From: UBA1141 sp963665155
GTDB lineage: Bacteria > Chloroflexota > Dehalococcoidia > Lucifugimonadales > UBA3495
Direction: 5' to 3'
DNA length: 64,000 nt
Assembly: GCA_963665155.2 (NCBI GenBank)
Contig: OY761986.2
Span: forward strand, 1,984,001 to 2,048,000
Numbering within the stretch: the first letter of the stretch is position 1; each line of letters begins with the position of its first letter. Below, piece after piece: positions 9,399 to 19,008 of this stretch. The notes under the pieces were generated by a model. That model was not told the origin of the DNA. It saw only the letters and a program-made list of their open reading frames with translations, and ran no database searches. The position numbers and the translations under genes were made by a program.

Positions 9399-10343
9399 GT
9401 GGTCCCGAATCTTCGTTGGCATCTGCCCAGTGAGGATACTTAGAGCATCGCCCTTGGTCAGCTTGCGTATGTATTGTATGTTACCCTCGACGGGCTTAGG
9501 GGTAAAGCCAAAGTTGTATTCCACGGAATCCAACTCGGCGACGTTGCGAATGGGGAGCAGCCGAAGTTGGTCCAAGGTTACGGGAGGCCGGGGCAATGCC
9601 TGCAACGCCCATGTCACGACGAACATTAGCCAAACGGGCAGGTGCAGCATCAAACGACGTGTATCCAAAGTCCGGGCGACGATTGCCAGTATCTTGTTGT
9701 AGCTTATTTGCTGGGGACCGCCTAACTCGATAGTCTTGCCTCTCAAATCCTCCCGGTCCACCGCAGTAGCTATACACCGCGCCACGTCTTCTACGGCAAT
9801 GGGTTGAAGGCGATTTCTACCCGAACCAACCACTGTTACCACGGGTAGCGCTTTCACCATGGCAGCGATGGAATTGAGAAACTCATCGCCATCGCCAAAG
9901 ATGACCGAGGACTGGATGATGGTGTAGGAAAGGCCGCTGCTGACCACCTCTCGTTCGCCTTGCCATTTGCTAAACAGGTAAGGGTAGGAGCGGTTGCTGG
10001 TAGCTCCGATGACGCTAACAAATACCAAGTGCTTTATCCGGGCCACTTTGGCCGCCGCAACCACGTTGGCGACACCCTGACGGTTAACTTGGTCGTAAGT
10101 GTTCTTGTTTCGACGGCGAATCGTGCCTACAAGGTGAACCACGGCGTCTACGCCAACAAGGGCTGCCGCAAGAGCATCCGAATTTTGGATGTCCCCATAT
10201 TGAATATCCACTGTCCTGGGAGGAAACACCCGTTCCCTACCCGGTGTTCGGACCAAGCAACGGACTTGGTGGTGACGTTCCAAAAGGGCTGGCACTACCC
10301 GCCGTCCCAAAAAGCCGGTGGCCCCGGTAACCAAGACCAGCAA
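9396..10343 (-). CDS. NAD(P)-binding atypical SDR, complex I NDUFA9-like
   Basis: An extended/atypical short-chain dehydrogenase of 315 aa. The Rossmann motif LVTGATGFLGRRV opens the protein, VDAVVHLVGTIRR and KHLVFVSVIGA follow, and the family-typical YLFSKWQGE replaces the catalytic YxxxK. The C-terminal part (ELGGPQQISYNKIL, then a hydrophobic stretch LPVWLMFVVTWALQALP) matches the NDUFA9/NAD-epimerase-like group that associates with membranes or quinone metabolism. The long frame reaches a TTG at 10418, but GGAGG lies 7 bases before the TTG at 10341-10343, which gives MLVLVTGATG and a normal N-terminus, so I chose that one. Substrate unknown. Confidence 0.82.
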   Translation of the reverse strand: MLVLVTGATGFLGRRVVPALLERHHQVRCLVRTPGRERVFPPRTVDIQYGDIQNSDALAAALVGVDAVVHLVGTIRRRNKNTYDQVNRQGVANVVAAAKVARIKHLVFVSVIGATSNRSYPYLFSKWQGEREVVSSGLSYTIIQSSVIFGDGDEFLNSIAAMVKALPVVTVVGSGRNRLQPIAVEDVARCIATAVDREDLRGKTIELGGPQQISYNKILAIVARTLDTRRLMLHLPVWLMFVVTWALQALPRPPVTLDQLRLLPIRNVAELDSVEYNFGFTPKPVEGNIQYIRKLTKGDALSILTGQMPTKIRDH

Positions 10344-10483
10344 CTCACGACCTCCAAATAAAGACGCAAGTTCGGTAGCCAGTCCAGGGACGATCGTCAA
10401 AAACCGATGGGCGAACAAGCTCGATTCGAAATTCGGCCTCGGTTTGATGAGGGATTTCAGTGGGATTCACGGGTACCGACCCA

Positions 10484-11098
10484 TCAGCTCTGAGATTGCA
10501 ATGCCGCCTGGTACTCCTCGGGGGTGTTTAAGTCCCAAAGCACTTCGGCGGTTGGCATTTCGGTACGTTGAGTGGAATCGGAATGGGCTTGCACCACCGC
10601 TTTCACTCCGAAGTTTTCCTCAACGATAGATCGAAGCTCGGGCAGTAGTACCGGGTCCAATGCGATGGGGTGACCGCCTTTCCCCTTGAACGTGGGAATG
10701 GTGATCAGCTTGCCCGCTTCCCGGTGGCGCTGCAACACGTCTCGCACCGTATCCTGGCTCCGCGGTTGGTCTACATTCAAAATCAGGATGACCGAGCAAT
10801 CCTCGTCGGTCTTATATCTTGATTCCAACTCTCTGAGGCCAGCTTTAATCGATGTGGTTTTTCCCTGGGCGTAGTCCGGATTAATCGCCCAGGTAACACC
10901 TTGCTTATCCTCAAGGATCGGTTGGAGTATTTCGGGCCTGTGGCCTAGAACCACAATCACACAGTCAACGCCAGCCTCTCGCAAGGCGGTAACTTGGTGG
11001 TCCAGTAACGTGGTGCCCTTCCAGGCCAGAAGCGCTTTCGGGCTACCCATTCGCCGAGACTCCCCAGCTGCCAACAATATGGCTACGGTTTCCGGCAT
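10484..11098 (-). CDS. mocA: Molybdenum cofactor nucleotidyltransferase (MocA/MobA-like)
   Basis: The 204-residue protein has the NTP-transferase signature LLAAGESRRMGSPKALL at the N-terminus, VIVVLGHRPE, and the metal-binding ILNVDQPR, as in MocA, which transfers CMP to molybdopterin to make the dinucleotide cofactor. The C-terminal DLNTPEEYQAAL is also typical. The ATG at 11098 is the natural start. The xdhC homologue lies just upstream on the same strand (gap about 290 bases), and XdhC/MocA pairs act together in maturing xanthine-dehydrogenase and CO-dehydrogenase-type molybdenum hydroxylases. No such hydroxylase subunit is in this window. A general glycosyl- or sugar-nucleotidyltransferase is the less likely alternative. 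Confidence 0.85.
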   Translation of the reverse strand: MPETVAILLAAGESRRMGSPKALLAWKGTTLLDHQVTALREAGVDCVIVVLGHRPEILQPILEDKQGVTWAINPDYAQGKTTSIKAGLRELESRYKTDEDCSVILILNVDQPRSQDTVRDVLQRHREAGKLITIPTFKGKGGHPIALDPVLLPELRSIVEENFGVKAVVQAHSDSTQRTEMPTAEVLWDLNTPEEYQAALQSQS

Positions 11099-11384
11099 TT
11101 TATTAGCTCGATGTGAAAGTAGACGATTCGTCAGTTCAGGGTTAGTCCAAGTACCTACGGGGCTTGTTCAGGGTTCTAATCTGTATCTGAGGTCAACAGA
11201 ACATTCCTGCTCCAACTTCGTGCCCTATCTTATGTAGAAGGGAGCCCAAGAGCATTAGTCGGCATGGCGGGAAGAAGAATCTCGCCCGCAAACATCAGGC
11301 GCGGCATGGCGGCGTAACCGATTGGCTAGAAACTACTAGCGCCGGGGAGTCCGACCAAAAGAGTGCTCCAATAGAACGCTTAGA

Positions 11385-12512
11385 TCACACTTCGACGGCG
11401 CGTTGGGAAATCTCCGCTGCCCGGTCCACGTACCAATCGCCCATTTGCATGGGGCTACCCGCTCCACCTCGGCGGACCATAATGATCTCCGCCATGATGC
11501 TTACAGCTAGTTCCTCAGGTGTCAGGGCGCCAATGTCCAGGCCGATGGGAGATTTTACTTGCTTCAGCCTGTCGGGGGCCGTTCCCTGGCGCACCAAGCG
11601 TTGGTAGATCATCAGCGTCTTGCGGCGGCTTCCCAGCAAGCCTATGTAGCGTGAGGGAGTGTCTAAGGCCGACTCCAAAGCCATATCATCATAACGGTGG
11701 CCCCTAGTAGCCACGACCACGAAGCTATTGACGTTCAGTGAAACCTCGCCGGACCACCGGTCATAGGGGGCCACAACAATCTGCTCGGCAAAGGGGAATC
11801 GCTCTGCGTTGGCGAATTCGGGCCGGTCGTCGACTACGTACACGCGGTACCCAAGGTTATGAGCTAATTCCGCAGTGGCCTTTCCGACGTGGCCACCCCC
11901 TACCATCACCAGCGTGGGCGGGGTGGTAAATCCTTCGATAAAGATTTCCGTACCGTCGCCGGCCATCACCGATTCCGCGCTCCCTAACTCGGCAACTCTC
12001 CTGGCAACTTCGATTGCTTGTGCGTCCAACGCCGGGGTTCCTAAAGAACCAACTACGGAGCCGTCCAGCCGCAGCAGCAGCTTTGCGCCCATGTTGGCGC
12101 CGCCCTCAGGGACGTTGACCACAGTCGCCAGTCCCACAGCGTCCCCACCCTGATAAGCGCTGGCCATCTCCTGGGCAAACGGTAGGAACTCGGATCCTTC
12201 TCTCAACGGCTCCAAGTAGAAATACATAGTGCCGCCACAGACTAGCCCGTCCCTGGCGGCCACGTCTTCGTTCAGAAAGTAGTCTTTGAATTCGGGACCA
12301 CCGCCCAAGCGCAATATTTCCTTAGCGGCGAACCAAATGTCCCCCTCGACACAACCACCGCCCAAAGTGCCCACGCCGGTGCCGTCTTGGCGGACCAGCA
12401 GCATCGCTCCGGCTTTCTGCGGGGTTGACCCTTTGGTGCGTACGACGGTCGCCAACACACAGGGCTGGCCCTCGCTCAAAAGCTCAACCGCGCCGTCTAT
12501 GACTTCTTTCAT
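11385..12512 (-). CDS. XdhC/CoxI-family molybdenum hydroxylase maturation protein
   Basis: The N-terminal XdhC/CoxI domain begins after MKEVIDGAVELLSEG with ATVVRTKGSTPQKAGAMLL and VGTLGGGCVEGDIW. The C-terminal Rossmann-like domain has LVMVGGGHVGKATAELAHNLG, VYVVDDRPEFAN and YIGLLGSRRK. Proteins of this kind bind molybdenum cofactor and help its sulfuration and insertion into xanthine dehydrogenase or CO dehydrogenase. Length, 375 aa, is normal for the two-domain form, and the final MVRRGG region is conserved. It sits upstream of the mocA-like gene on the same strand. The ATG at 12510-12512 is the only good start. Confidence 0.9.
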   Translation of the reverse strand: MKEVIDGAVELLSEGQPCVLATVVRTKGSTPQKAGAMLLVRQDGTGVGTLGGGCVEGDIWFAAKEILRLGGGPEFKDYFLNEDVAARDGLVCGGTMYFYLEPLREGSEFLPFAQEMASAYQGGDAVGLATVVNVPEGGANMGAKLLLRLDGSVVGSLGTPALDAQAIEVARRVAELGSAESVMAGDGTEIFIEGFTTPPTLVMVGGGHVGKATAELAHNLGYRVYVVDDRPEFANAERFPFAEQIVVAPYDRWSGEVSLNVNSFVVVATRGHRYDDMALESALDTPSRYIGLLGSRRKTLMIYQRLVRQGTAPDRLKQVKSPIGLDIGALTPEELAVSIMAEIIMVRRGGAGSPMQMGDWYVDRAAEISQRAVEV

Positions 12513-12742
12513 TTTTTACTATCCACCAGGCCTAAATTAGGCCCCTAAATTACGCCCGAAGCTGATCCGACCGTCACTATTTTCGACATTCGAATCCAAC
12601 GCCATCTATAGCCTACTTGTATCCTAATAAGGTTAACAAAATCGGCGGCTCCAGGCAAACACGGGCCCCTATCTAAAAAGTAGGCCCTGCTACCATATAT
12701 TGTATACCCGCAGGCTACAAAATGAGCGGCAAATAGGTTACA

Positions 12743-13459
12743 ATGGTACCACTTATGGTAACAATCGCTCTCACTTCCAGCGGCCCTGCAAACGCAACGC
12801 GATACAAAGAAGTGATGGAACAGTTGGGAGCCGAAATTCGGTTACTCCTACCTGACGACGCTGGGTCCAAGCCAACGGATGTGTTGATGGAAGGTGTGGG
12901 AGGTCTGTTGCTTCCCGGCGGCCCGGATGTAGACCCGGTCCTCTACGGCGAGCCCCCCGACCCTACCGCAGACCTGGAAGTATGCCGCCCCTTGGACGAT
13001 TTGGACCTTCGTGTCCTGAACTATGCCTTGGATCGGGACATGCCGGTATTCGCCATTTGCAGGGGAATGCAGATGCTGAACGTGGCATTTGGAGGGAAGC
13101 TGATTCAGGACCTTCCAGACCACCGGGCAGTGCTGAAAGAGGGCTCATGGGTTTCGGAAACTCATCTCACGTTCCTCTCACCCGGTTCCAAAGCGGCGGC
13201 CGTGATTGGAATGGCCGGTTTTTTTCGCGTGAATAGCCGACATCACCAAGGACTGCGAGAAGCCCAACGCTCTCCCCGTCTGATGACGACAGCTTATGGA
13301 GTGGATGATGGGCTAGTGGAGGGTCTAGAGAGCCCGGAGCATAGCTGGGTTATCGGATTGCAGTGTCACCCGGAACGGCAAGATGAAGTTCCCCGGCTTT
13401 TCACAAACCTTTTCACCGCTTTTGGTGAGCGAGCAGCCGCCTATGCCGAGACGCACTAG
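12743..13459 (+). CDS. Class I glutamine amidotransferase-like / gamma-glutamyl hydrolase (peptidase C26, PuuD-like)
   Basis: This 238-residue protein belongs to peptidase family C26. The triad is visible: Cys in FAICRGMQMLNVAFGG, and His and Glu in LQCHPERQDE; the entry motif GGLLLPGGPDVDPVLYGE is also typical. Relatives cleave gamma-glutamyl bonds, for example gamma-glutamyl-GABA in putrescine breakdown. A polyamine role is not supported by any neighbour here. The start at 12743 (MVPLMVTIAL) has a second ATG four codons later, and neither has a strong ribosome binding site, so the first codons are uncertain. It is transcribed toward gyrA, separated by about 260 bases containing short CAATCAACT-type repeats. 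Confidence 0.85.
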   Translation: MVPLMVTIALTSSGPANATRYKEVMEQLGAEIRLLLPDDAGSKPTDVLMEGVGGLLLPGGPDVDPVLYGEPPDPTADLEVCRPLDDLDLRVLNYALDRDMPVFAICRGMQMLNVAFGGKLIQDLPDHRAVLKEGSWVSETHLTFLSPGSKAAAVIGMAGFFRVNSRHHQGLREAQRSPRLMTTAYGVDDGLVEGLESPEHSWVIGLQCHPERQDEVPRLFTNLFTAFGERAAAYAETH

Positions 13460-13721
13460 TCGTGACCGCTGCTGTCAACCCAGACCCGATCAACTCACCA
13501 GATCCAATCAACTCAATCGCAATCAACTAAATGGCAATCAACCACGATGCCAGGATTTTCTTAACCAACAGTCGAGAGTATTCGGCAGGCAACTACAAAG
13601 CCTAAGCGCGTATTAATCATCTGCCTCGGACCTTAAAGGTGTATCCCGCAAAACGCCAGAACATTCTTCGGCGCTTGATATTGGATGACGCCGGGTATGA
13701 GGCAATAAGGAGCTTGGACCA

Positions 13722-16337
13722 ATGGTAACTACCTCACCAGCCTCCCAAGACCAAACCCAACCGGTGCGTATTGAAGACGAAATGCGCACGTCATACCTGA
13801 GTTACGCCATGAGCGTGATCGTGTCCCGAGCATTGCCCGATGTGCGGGACGGGTTGAAACCGGTTCAACGGCGCATTTTATATACAATGCAGGACATGGG
13901 CCTGCGGTCCAACACCTCATTCAAGAAGAGTGCCAGAATCGTCGGGGACGTGATGGGCAAGTTCCATCCCCATGGCGACAGCGCAATTTACGACGCTCAA
14001 GTACGCATGGCCCAGACATTCTCCATGCGCTACCCCCTTGTCACCGGCCAAGGAAACTACGGCAGCGTGGACGGCGATCCGCCAGCGGCCATGCGGTACA
14101 CCGAGGCCCGGCTGGCGCCCATTGCCGAAGAAATGCTAGCGGACATCGACCTGGACACGGTGGATTTCTCTCTTAATTTCGATGATTCCCTACAAGAGCC
14201 AACGGTCCTGCCAGCCCGCCTCCCCAATATGCTAATTAACGGCGCGTCTGGAATTGCCGTGGGCATGGCGACAAACATCCCTCCTCATAACTTAATTGAG
14301 GTCTGCGACGCTATCTGCTTTCTGGTGGACAATCCGGATTGCACAATCGAGCAGTTGATTGGCTTTGTGAAGGGTCCGGACTTCCCAACCGGAGCAATTA
14401 TCAGGGGCAGAGCTGGCATCATAGATACCTACATGACGGGTCGTGGCAAAGTGGTCATAGAGTCCGCAACGGAAATCGAAGAGATACGCGGTGGACGGGA
14501 ACAAATCATCGTCACCGAGCTGCCCTACCAGGTAAACAAAGCAAACTTAGTCGAAAAGATCGCCCAACTGGTGCGGGAAAAAAAGGTTGAGGGCGTTTCG
14601 GACATACGGGACGAGTCGGACCGTCATGGTATGCGTATGGTCATTGAGCTGCGGCGGGACGCCCAAGCGGATATCGTGCTGAACAATTTGTTCAAGCACA
14701 CCCAACTCCGAAGCTCTTTCAACAGCATCATGTTGGCATTGGTCGACGGTCAACCCCAAGTCCTCAATCTCAAGCGGTGCTTGGAGTTGTTCATACAACA
14801 CCGCCAAGAAGTAATTCGCCGACGGTCGGAATTCCTGTTAAAGCGAGCGCAAGATAGGGATCACATCGTTCAAGGTTTGCTGCTCGCACTTGGCAGTATT
14901 GATCAAGTAATAGCCATCATCAGGGCTTCCGCCGATGTGGAGACTGCCCGCAATAATTTGATGGAGCAATTGTCCCTCAGTCAAGTTCAAGCCCAGGCCA
15001 TTCTTGACATGCAACTCCGCCGCTTAGCCGCGCTTGAGCGGGAAAGGCTGGAAAAAGAGCACGAAGACCTGCTCAAAACAATTGCCGACCTAGAGGCCCT
15101 TTTGGCCGACCGCGATAAAGTTCTGACGGAGATCAAAACGGAGACCGAAAAGATTAAGAAAGACTATGGCGACGAGCGCCGGACGACGATCGACGAAGCA
15201 GAGTTGGAGGATCAGAACGACGAAGACCGCATTCTCCACCAAGACGTGGTCGTCACCATCAGCCAACGTGGCTATATTAAGCGGGTGCCCGCCGCCACTT
15301 ACCGTACCCAGCATAGAGGTGGGAAGGGGGTGCGAGGCATGACCACCAGGGAAGACGACGCCCTTTTGGACTTGGTGGTGTTAGACACTCACGACACGTT
15401 GTTCTTCTTTAGCAATCGGGGCCGTGTCTACCCGCTGCGGGCTTTCCGTATCTCAGCGGACACCTCGAGGACTACTAGGGGCACCGCTCTGGCAAACCTG
15501 CTGCCTTTGGCTCGTGGAGAGCAGATCCAAGCCATGCTCTCAATAGAGAACCCCAAAGAGGACTATTTGCTGATCCTGGCAACCAAAATGGGAGAAGTAA
15601 AGGCCTTGAGGACCGGTGGGTTGTCCAACATACGCCCCAGCGGGCTAATTGTGATGGACTTGGAGCCGGACGATGAACTTGTTTCGGTGGTCCAAGTGAA
15701 AGACGCCAAGGACATTGTCATGGTGTCCCAAAAAGGACAATGCATCCGATTTAGTATCGATAACCTGACGCCCCGCTCCCGGGCCGCTGGTGGTGTCCGC
15801 GGTATCAGATTACTCAACGGAGATCAGTTGATAGCGATGGGCGCAGTGCACCCCAACAGCCACTTGGTGATCGTGAGCGAACGCGGTTACGGCAAATCCA
15901 CCCACCTATCCAGATACCCCAAGCACTCTCGCGGCGGTCAAGGGGTGCGAACATTCAGGGTCACCGACAAGACCGGTCCGGTAGCTGCGGCCCGAGTAGT
16001 GTCGGATGCGCCCGATCAAGAAATCATGGTTATCTCGGCGAAGGCTCAGGTAATTCGGGTAACGCTAGAAGACTTCCGGGTCACAGGACGGGACACCCAA
16101 GGGGTGATAATTTGGCGCGACCGCGAGCCCGATGACTACGTAGCATCGATTACCTGCTTCCAAGAAACGGATTATGGAAAAGATGAAGAGTCTCAAAACG
16201 GTCGCCAATCCAGCAACGCCAAAAATGGGGCCACCGACGACTCTAACAACGAATCTAGAGTTGATTCTAACTCTAACGTCGACTCTAACAATGGAAGCGG
16301 CTCCACTTCGGAAAATTCCGGCGATTCTGGGAAGTAA
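13722..16337 (+). CDS. gyrA: DNA gyrase subunit A
   Basis: GyrA is the DNA-cleaving subunit of gyrase, which introduces negative supercoils. The catalytic Tyr is at about residue 126 in AAMRYTEARL. The quinolone-determining region reads HPHGDSAIYDAQVRMAQ with Ser87 and Asp91 in the sensitive-type state. The breakage-reunion domain is complete, a coiled-coil follows near residues 440-490, and the C-terminal beta-pinwheel begins with the GyrA box QHRGGKGVRG. The last 45 residues are an acidic Asn/Ser/Asp/Gly-rich tail. The ATG at 13722 follows AAGGAG at about 8 bases. gyrB is not adjacent. Transcription should stop at the perfect hairpin at 16464-16499. Confidence 0.97.
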   Translation: MVTTSPASQDQTQPVRIEDEMRTSYLSYAMSVIVSRALPDVRDGLKPVQRRILYTMQDMGLRSNTSFKKSARIVGDVMGKFHPHGDSAIYDAQVRMAQTFSMRYPLVTGQGNYGSVDGDPPAAMRYTEARLAPIAEEMLADIDLDTVDFSLNFDDSLQEPTVLPARLPNMLINGASGIAVGMATNIPPHNLIEVCDAICFLVDNPDCTIEQLIGFVKGPDFPTGAIIRGRAGIIDTYMTGRGKVVIESATEIEEIRGGREQIIVTELPYQVNKANLVEKIAQLVREKKVEGVSDIRDESDRHGMRMVIELRRDAQADIVLNNLFKHTQLRSSFNSIMLALVDGQPQVLNLKRCLELFIQHRQEVIRRRSEFLLKRAQDRDHIVQGLLLALGSIDQVIAIIRASADVETARNNLMEQLSLSQVQAQAILDMQLRRLAALERERLEKEHEDLLKTIADLEALLADRDKVLTEIKTETEKIKKDYGDERRTTIDEAELEDQNDEDRILHQDVVVTISQRGYIKRVPAATYRTQHRGGKGVRGMTTREDDALLDLVVLDTHDTLFFFSNRGRVYPLRAFRISADTSRTTRGTALANLLPLARGEQIQAMLSIENPKEDYLLILATKMGEVKALRTGGLSNIRPSGLIVMDLEPDDELVSVVQVKDAKDIVMVSQKGQCIRFSIDNLTPRSRAAGGVRGIRLLNGDQLIAMGAVHPNSHLVIVSERGYGKSTHLSRYPKHSRGGQGVRTFRVTDKTGPVAAARVVSDAPDQEIMVISAKAQVIRVTLEDFRVTGRDTQGVIIWRDREPDDYVASITCFQETDYGKDEESQNGRQSSNAKNGATDDSNNESRVDSNSNVDSNNGSGSTSENSGDSGK

Positions 16338-16463
16338 TCGCCGGGCATAAACCATTTGGGCCTCACAAGGCATTAGAATAGGGACACCCATGGTTGACGC
16401 CGCTGTTTACCACCGTGCATCTTTACCGTATTCGATCAGCCAGCGGTAATCTAGATGGATTCG

Positions 16464-16499
16464 CAAATCAAAGGGCGTCAGTAGACGCCCTTTGATTTG
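16464..16499. terminator. Strong hairpin terminator downstream of gyrA
   Basis: A perfect 16-bp inverted repeat (16464-16479 and 16484-16499) with the four-base loop AGTA. The stem is GGGCGTC at its top and AAATCAAA/TTTGATTT at its base, so A/T tracts flank the GC core on both sides and it could stop transcription from either direction. Confidence 0.85.
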
Positions 16500-16596
16500 A
16501 GCCCATTCCGAACCTTGCAAATGGACCTCCCTTCTCCACAGTTCAACCTGCATTCAATTTTATCTGATTGGTAGTTGCCTATTTACAGGAGCGTAT

Positions 16597-17283
16597 ATGA
16601 AGCTGGTATTCATACATGGAGCAGGCAGCTCCAGCCTGGCGTTTTACTACCAACTGCGGCATTTTCGGAACTCCAAAGGTATCGACCTGCCGGGGCACCC
16701 GACAGGGAAGGCCTGCTCCAGTATTGAAGGATACCTGGAGTGGGTGCGCGGTTACACCTCCGCCAGGAGATACAAAGACGTGGTCTTATGCGGCCACTCC
16801 ATGGGCGGAGCAATCAGCCTAATGTAGGCACTCAAGTACCCTGAAGAATTGAAGGGCATTGTGTTGTTAGGTACGGGCCCTCGTCTCAGGGTACATTCCA
16901 CGTATTTGGAGCGTTGCAGCGAGCCGGGAGTCGGCAACGAAGTGTGGATGGAAGCGCAAAAGGATGCTTTCAGGTCCGTGGATGATGAGCTTTATCCGGT
17001 TTTATTGAGGCGGGCCGGAGAGGTTGGTCCAAGTGTCGAACTAAACGACTTGCTTGCCTGAGACAAGTTTGATGTTATGGAGCAGATCCACAAAATTAAC
17101 CTGCCTACTCAAGTAGTCTGTGGAAGTCAGGACATTTTAACTCCGGTAAAATATTCCGACTATCTGGCCCAAGAGATTCCCGGGGCGCGGGAAGAGGTGA
17201 TCGCGGGGGGTAGCCATTTCGTCCAACTGGAAAAATACCAACTGGTGAACGCCCAGATCGAGCAATTCTTGGCTACCTTATAG
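16597..17283 (+). pseudogene. Alpha/beta hydrolase with two in-frame stop codons
   Basis: A single reading frame of 228 codons encodes an alpha/beta hydrolase but is interrupted by TAG at 16825-16827 and TGA at 17059-17061. The pieces read in order: MKLVFIHGAGSSSLAFY (oxyanion region), the nucleophile elbow LCGHSMGGAISL, then after the TAG ALKYPEELKGIVLLGTG, and after the TGA DKFDVMEQIHKI followed by VVCGSQDILTPVKYSDYL (acid) and AGGSHFVQLEK (His). All catalytic elements survive and the frame never shifts, so only two point mutations separate it from an intact gene. At the TGA, family members often carry Cys (TGC or TGT), one base away. Recoding is possible but unsupported. Confidence 0.85.
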
Positions 17284-17387
17284 TCGCAGCAACAAAAAAC
17301 CCATAAGCTGACTTACGTACCGGCACACACGTTCCGGTACGCACAACATCTAGGATTTGCTGGAAGGGGAATTTCCCGGACAGAAGG

Positions 17388-17870
17388 TCAATTGCTGGGG
17401 TTGTACCAGCGGCTACGGAAGAACATCAGCGGTTCCGTTGCCTCATTCCGGCGCATTTCCTTGACCGCACCCATGTAGATGGTGTGGTCACCGTACACAT
17501 GGGAATCCATAACCTCGCAGCCGAAAAAAACCATGGAGCCATCTAGGATGGGAACGCCTAATTCGCCCGCAGAGTAGTTGTATTCCAAACCCTCTACCCT
17601 GTCTTCGGGTTTTTTTGCGAAAAACGCCCCAAGTTCCTGCTGATCTTGACTAAGGATATTGACGCCAAAGCGACCCGTGCTCTCAAGGTATCCGTACGTG
17701 TTGGTCCCATGAGCGACGCAAACAAGCAGCACTGGTGGGTCTAAACACACCGAAATGAAGGAATTGGCGGTCATAGAGTGGGGATGGCCTTCATCGTCGT
17801 TAGTCGTAATAACTGTAACGCCGGTGGCGAATTCGCCCATGGCCGCCCTGAAATCGTTTTTGCTGACCAA
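17388..17870 (-). CDS. Flavin reductase-like domain protein
   Basis: This 160-residue protein belongs to the flavin reductase-like (HpaC/RutF) family, which supplies reduced FMN or FAD to two-component monooxygenases. Motifs are FRAAMGEFATGVTVITT, the SMTANSFISVCLDPPVLLVCV block that forms the flavin site, and the C-terminal GDHTIYMGAV with a final FFRSRWY. Length is normal. The start is a TTG at 17868-17870 with AGGTAGG close upstream; no ATG is available. It has no monooxygenase directly beside it, but an LLM-class monooxygenase is encoded at 5014-6066. Confidence 0.9.
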   Translation of the reverse strand: MVSKNDFRAAMGEFATGVTVITTNDDEGHPHSMTANSFISVCLDPPVLLVCVAHGTNTYGYLESTGRFGVNILSQDQQELGAFFAKKPEDRVEGLEYNYSAGELGVPILDGSMVFFGCEVMDSHVYGDHTIYMGAVKEMRRNEATEPLMFFRSRWYNPSN

Positions 17871-18033
17871 AGCCTACCTGCTCTGTAATAATAATGTCCG
17901 CTTAGAATTATAACATTATAAGCCTACAGTCACCCATCCGCCAGCTTAGTTAATTGGGAGCCAAACGCTCCGCAGGCTGTTGCTTTCACTGGGAAAAGAT
18001 CGACCAGAACCCAAGAATCATTAACAAGAGTTA

Positions 18034-19008
18034 TCAATTTGGGAATGGATGGAAGCAGGCACCGATGTCGCCCGGAGAGCAGGCCTCAACTGCGGCGCCA
18101 TCCAGCTTGAGCACCGTGTTGGGGCGGATGTATCCGGAAAACAATTGAGGATGGGTCAGCTGGGCCAAAATTTCCAGGCCGTCAATTACACGAGGACCAG
18201 GCATGCTGAAGTACACATGGTCCAGCAAATACACCTCGCCCTTCTGCACCGCAGGTATCTCCGCCCAGCCCGGTTGACTGGCCAACCACGGTATCTCCCT
18301 TCGGTTCCGCGCCAAATCGGAAGAGCAAAGGTCGATGTATAGTTTTTCCGGTGCCCATTCGCAGATTTCCTCCCACTTGGCCCGCACCGCAGGCGAACCG
18401 GGTGGAAAAAGGTCCTGGCGGCCTCCAGCCAACAGCATCATGTCGGGAATCCAGTGGCCGCCCACCACGATGGGATTGATACCCTCCAACGAAAAGACCC
18501 TTGGGCGACAATCCACGCCTTCTAATTTTTGAGAGATGACCCGCACCCGTTCTCGCAGCCCGTCGACCAATCGCTTTGCGCTTGCCGGAGCACCGCAGAC
18601 GTCTCCTATTCGAGTGATGGTGTCAAAAATTTGCTGGACGGTCTTGGGTTGCAACACTAGCACTTCGGGCGGATGGGCCATCCCCTCGATTGCTTGATGC
18701 ACTTCACTAGCGTCGACCTCGCAGAAAAAGCAAAGGTCCTGAGTCAGTACAACGTCCGGCGGATTATTCAATATCCATTCGTTGTCCAATTCATACGGGC
18801 TTTCGCCGGTGGATAGCAGCCTTTGCACCAACTCCTCTACTTGGTCGCTGGTCAGGATTTCGGCGTCAATCTTGCTCCTAGACACCACATGCTTGGATCG
18901 GGCCTCCGCGGGATAGTGGCACAGGTCCGACACACCCACAATTTGCTCTCCCAAACCCAATGCAAACAGTATTTCCGTGCCGCTGGGCAATAAGGAGCAA
19001 ATCTTCAT
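18034..19008 (-). CDS. BtuF-like (helical backbone) metal/cobalamin-binding protein without signal peptide
   Basis: The 324-residue sequence begins MKICSLLPSGTEILFALGLG and continues IVGVSDLCHYP, the start of the type III periplasmic binding fold seen in BtuF and related ABC binding proteins. Other family blocks are PPDVVLTQDLC, VLQPKTVQQIFDTI and FSLEGINPIVVGGHWIPDM. The expected secretion signal is missing: the first residue is only a few amino acids before the fold, so the protein is probably cytoplasmic. Signal-less BtuF-like proteins are widespread in other bacteria and their role is not established. No ABC permease or ATPase gene is adjacent. The divergent MFS gene starts 381 bases away. 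Confidence 0.8.
   Translation of the reverse strand: MKICSLLPSGTEILFALGLGEQIVGVSDLCHYPAEARSKHVVSRSKIDAEILTSDQVEELVQRLLSTGESPYELDNEWILNNPPDVVLTQDLCFFCEVDASEVHQAIEGMAHPPEVLVLQPKTVQQIFDTITRIGDVCGAPASAKRLVDGLRERVRVISQKLEGVDCRPRVFSLEGINPIVVGGHWIPDMMLLAGGRQDLFPPGSPAVRAKWEEICEWAPEKLYIDLCSSDLARNRREIPWLASQPGWAEIPAVQKGEVYLLDHVYFSMPGPRVIDGLEILAQLTHPQLFSGYIRPNTVLKLDGAAVEACSPGDIGACFHPFPN

Noticed and set aside
17059..17061. TGA in the hydrolase considered as selenocysteine
   Set aside because: No SECIS-like hairpin is evident, and a second stop (TAG) in the same gene argues for decay.
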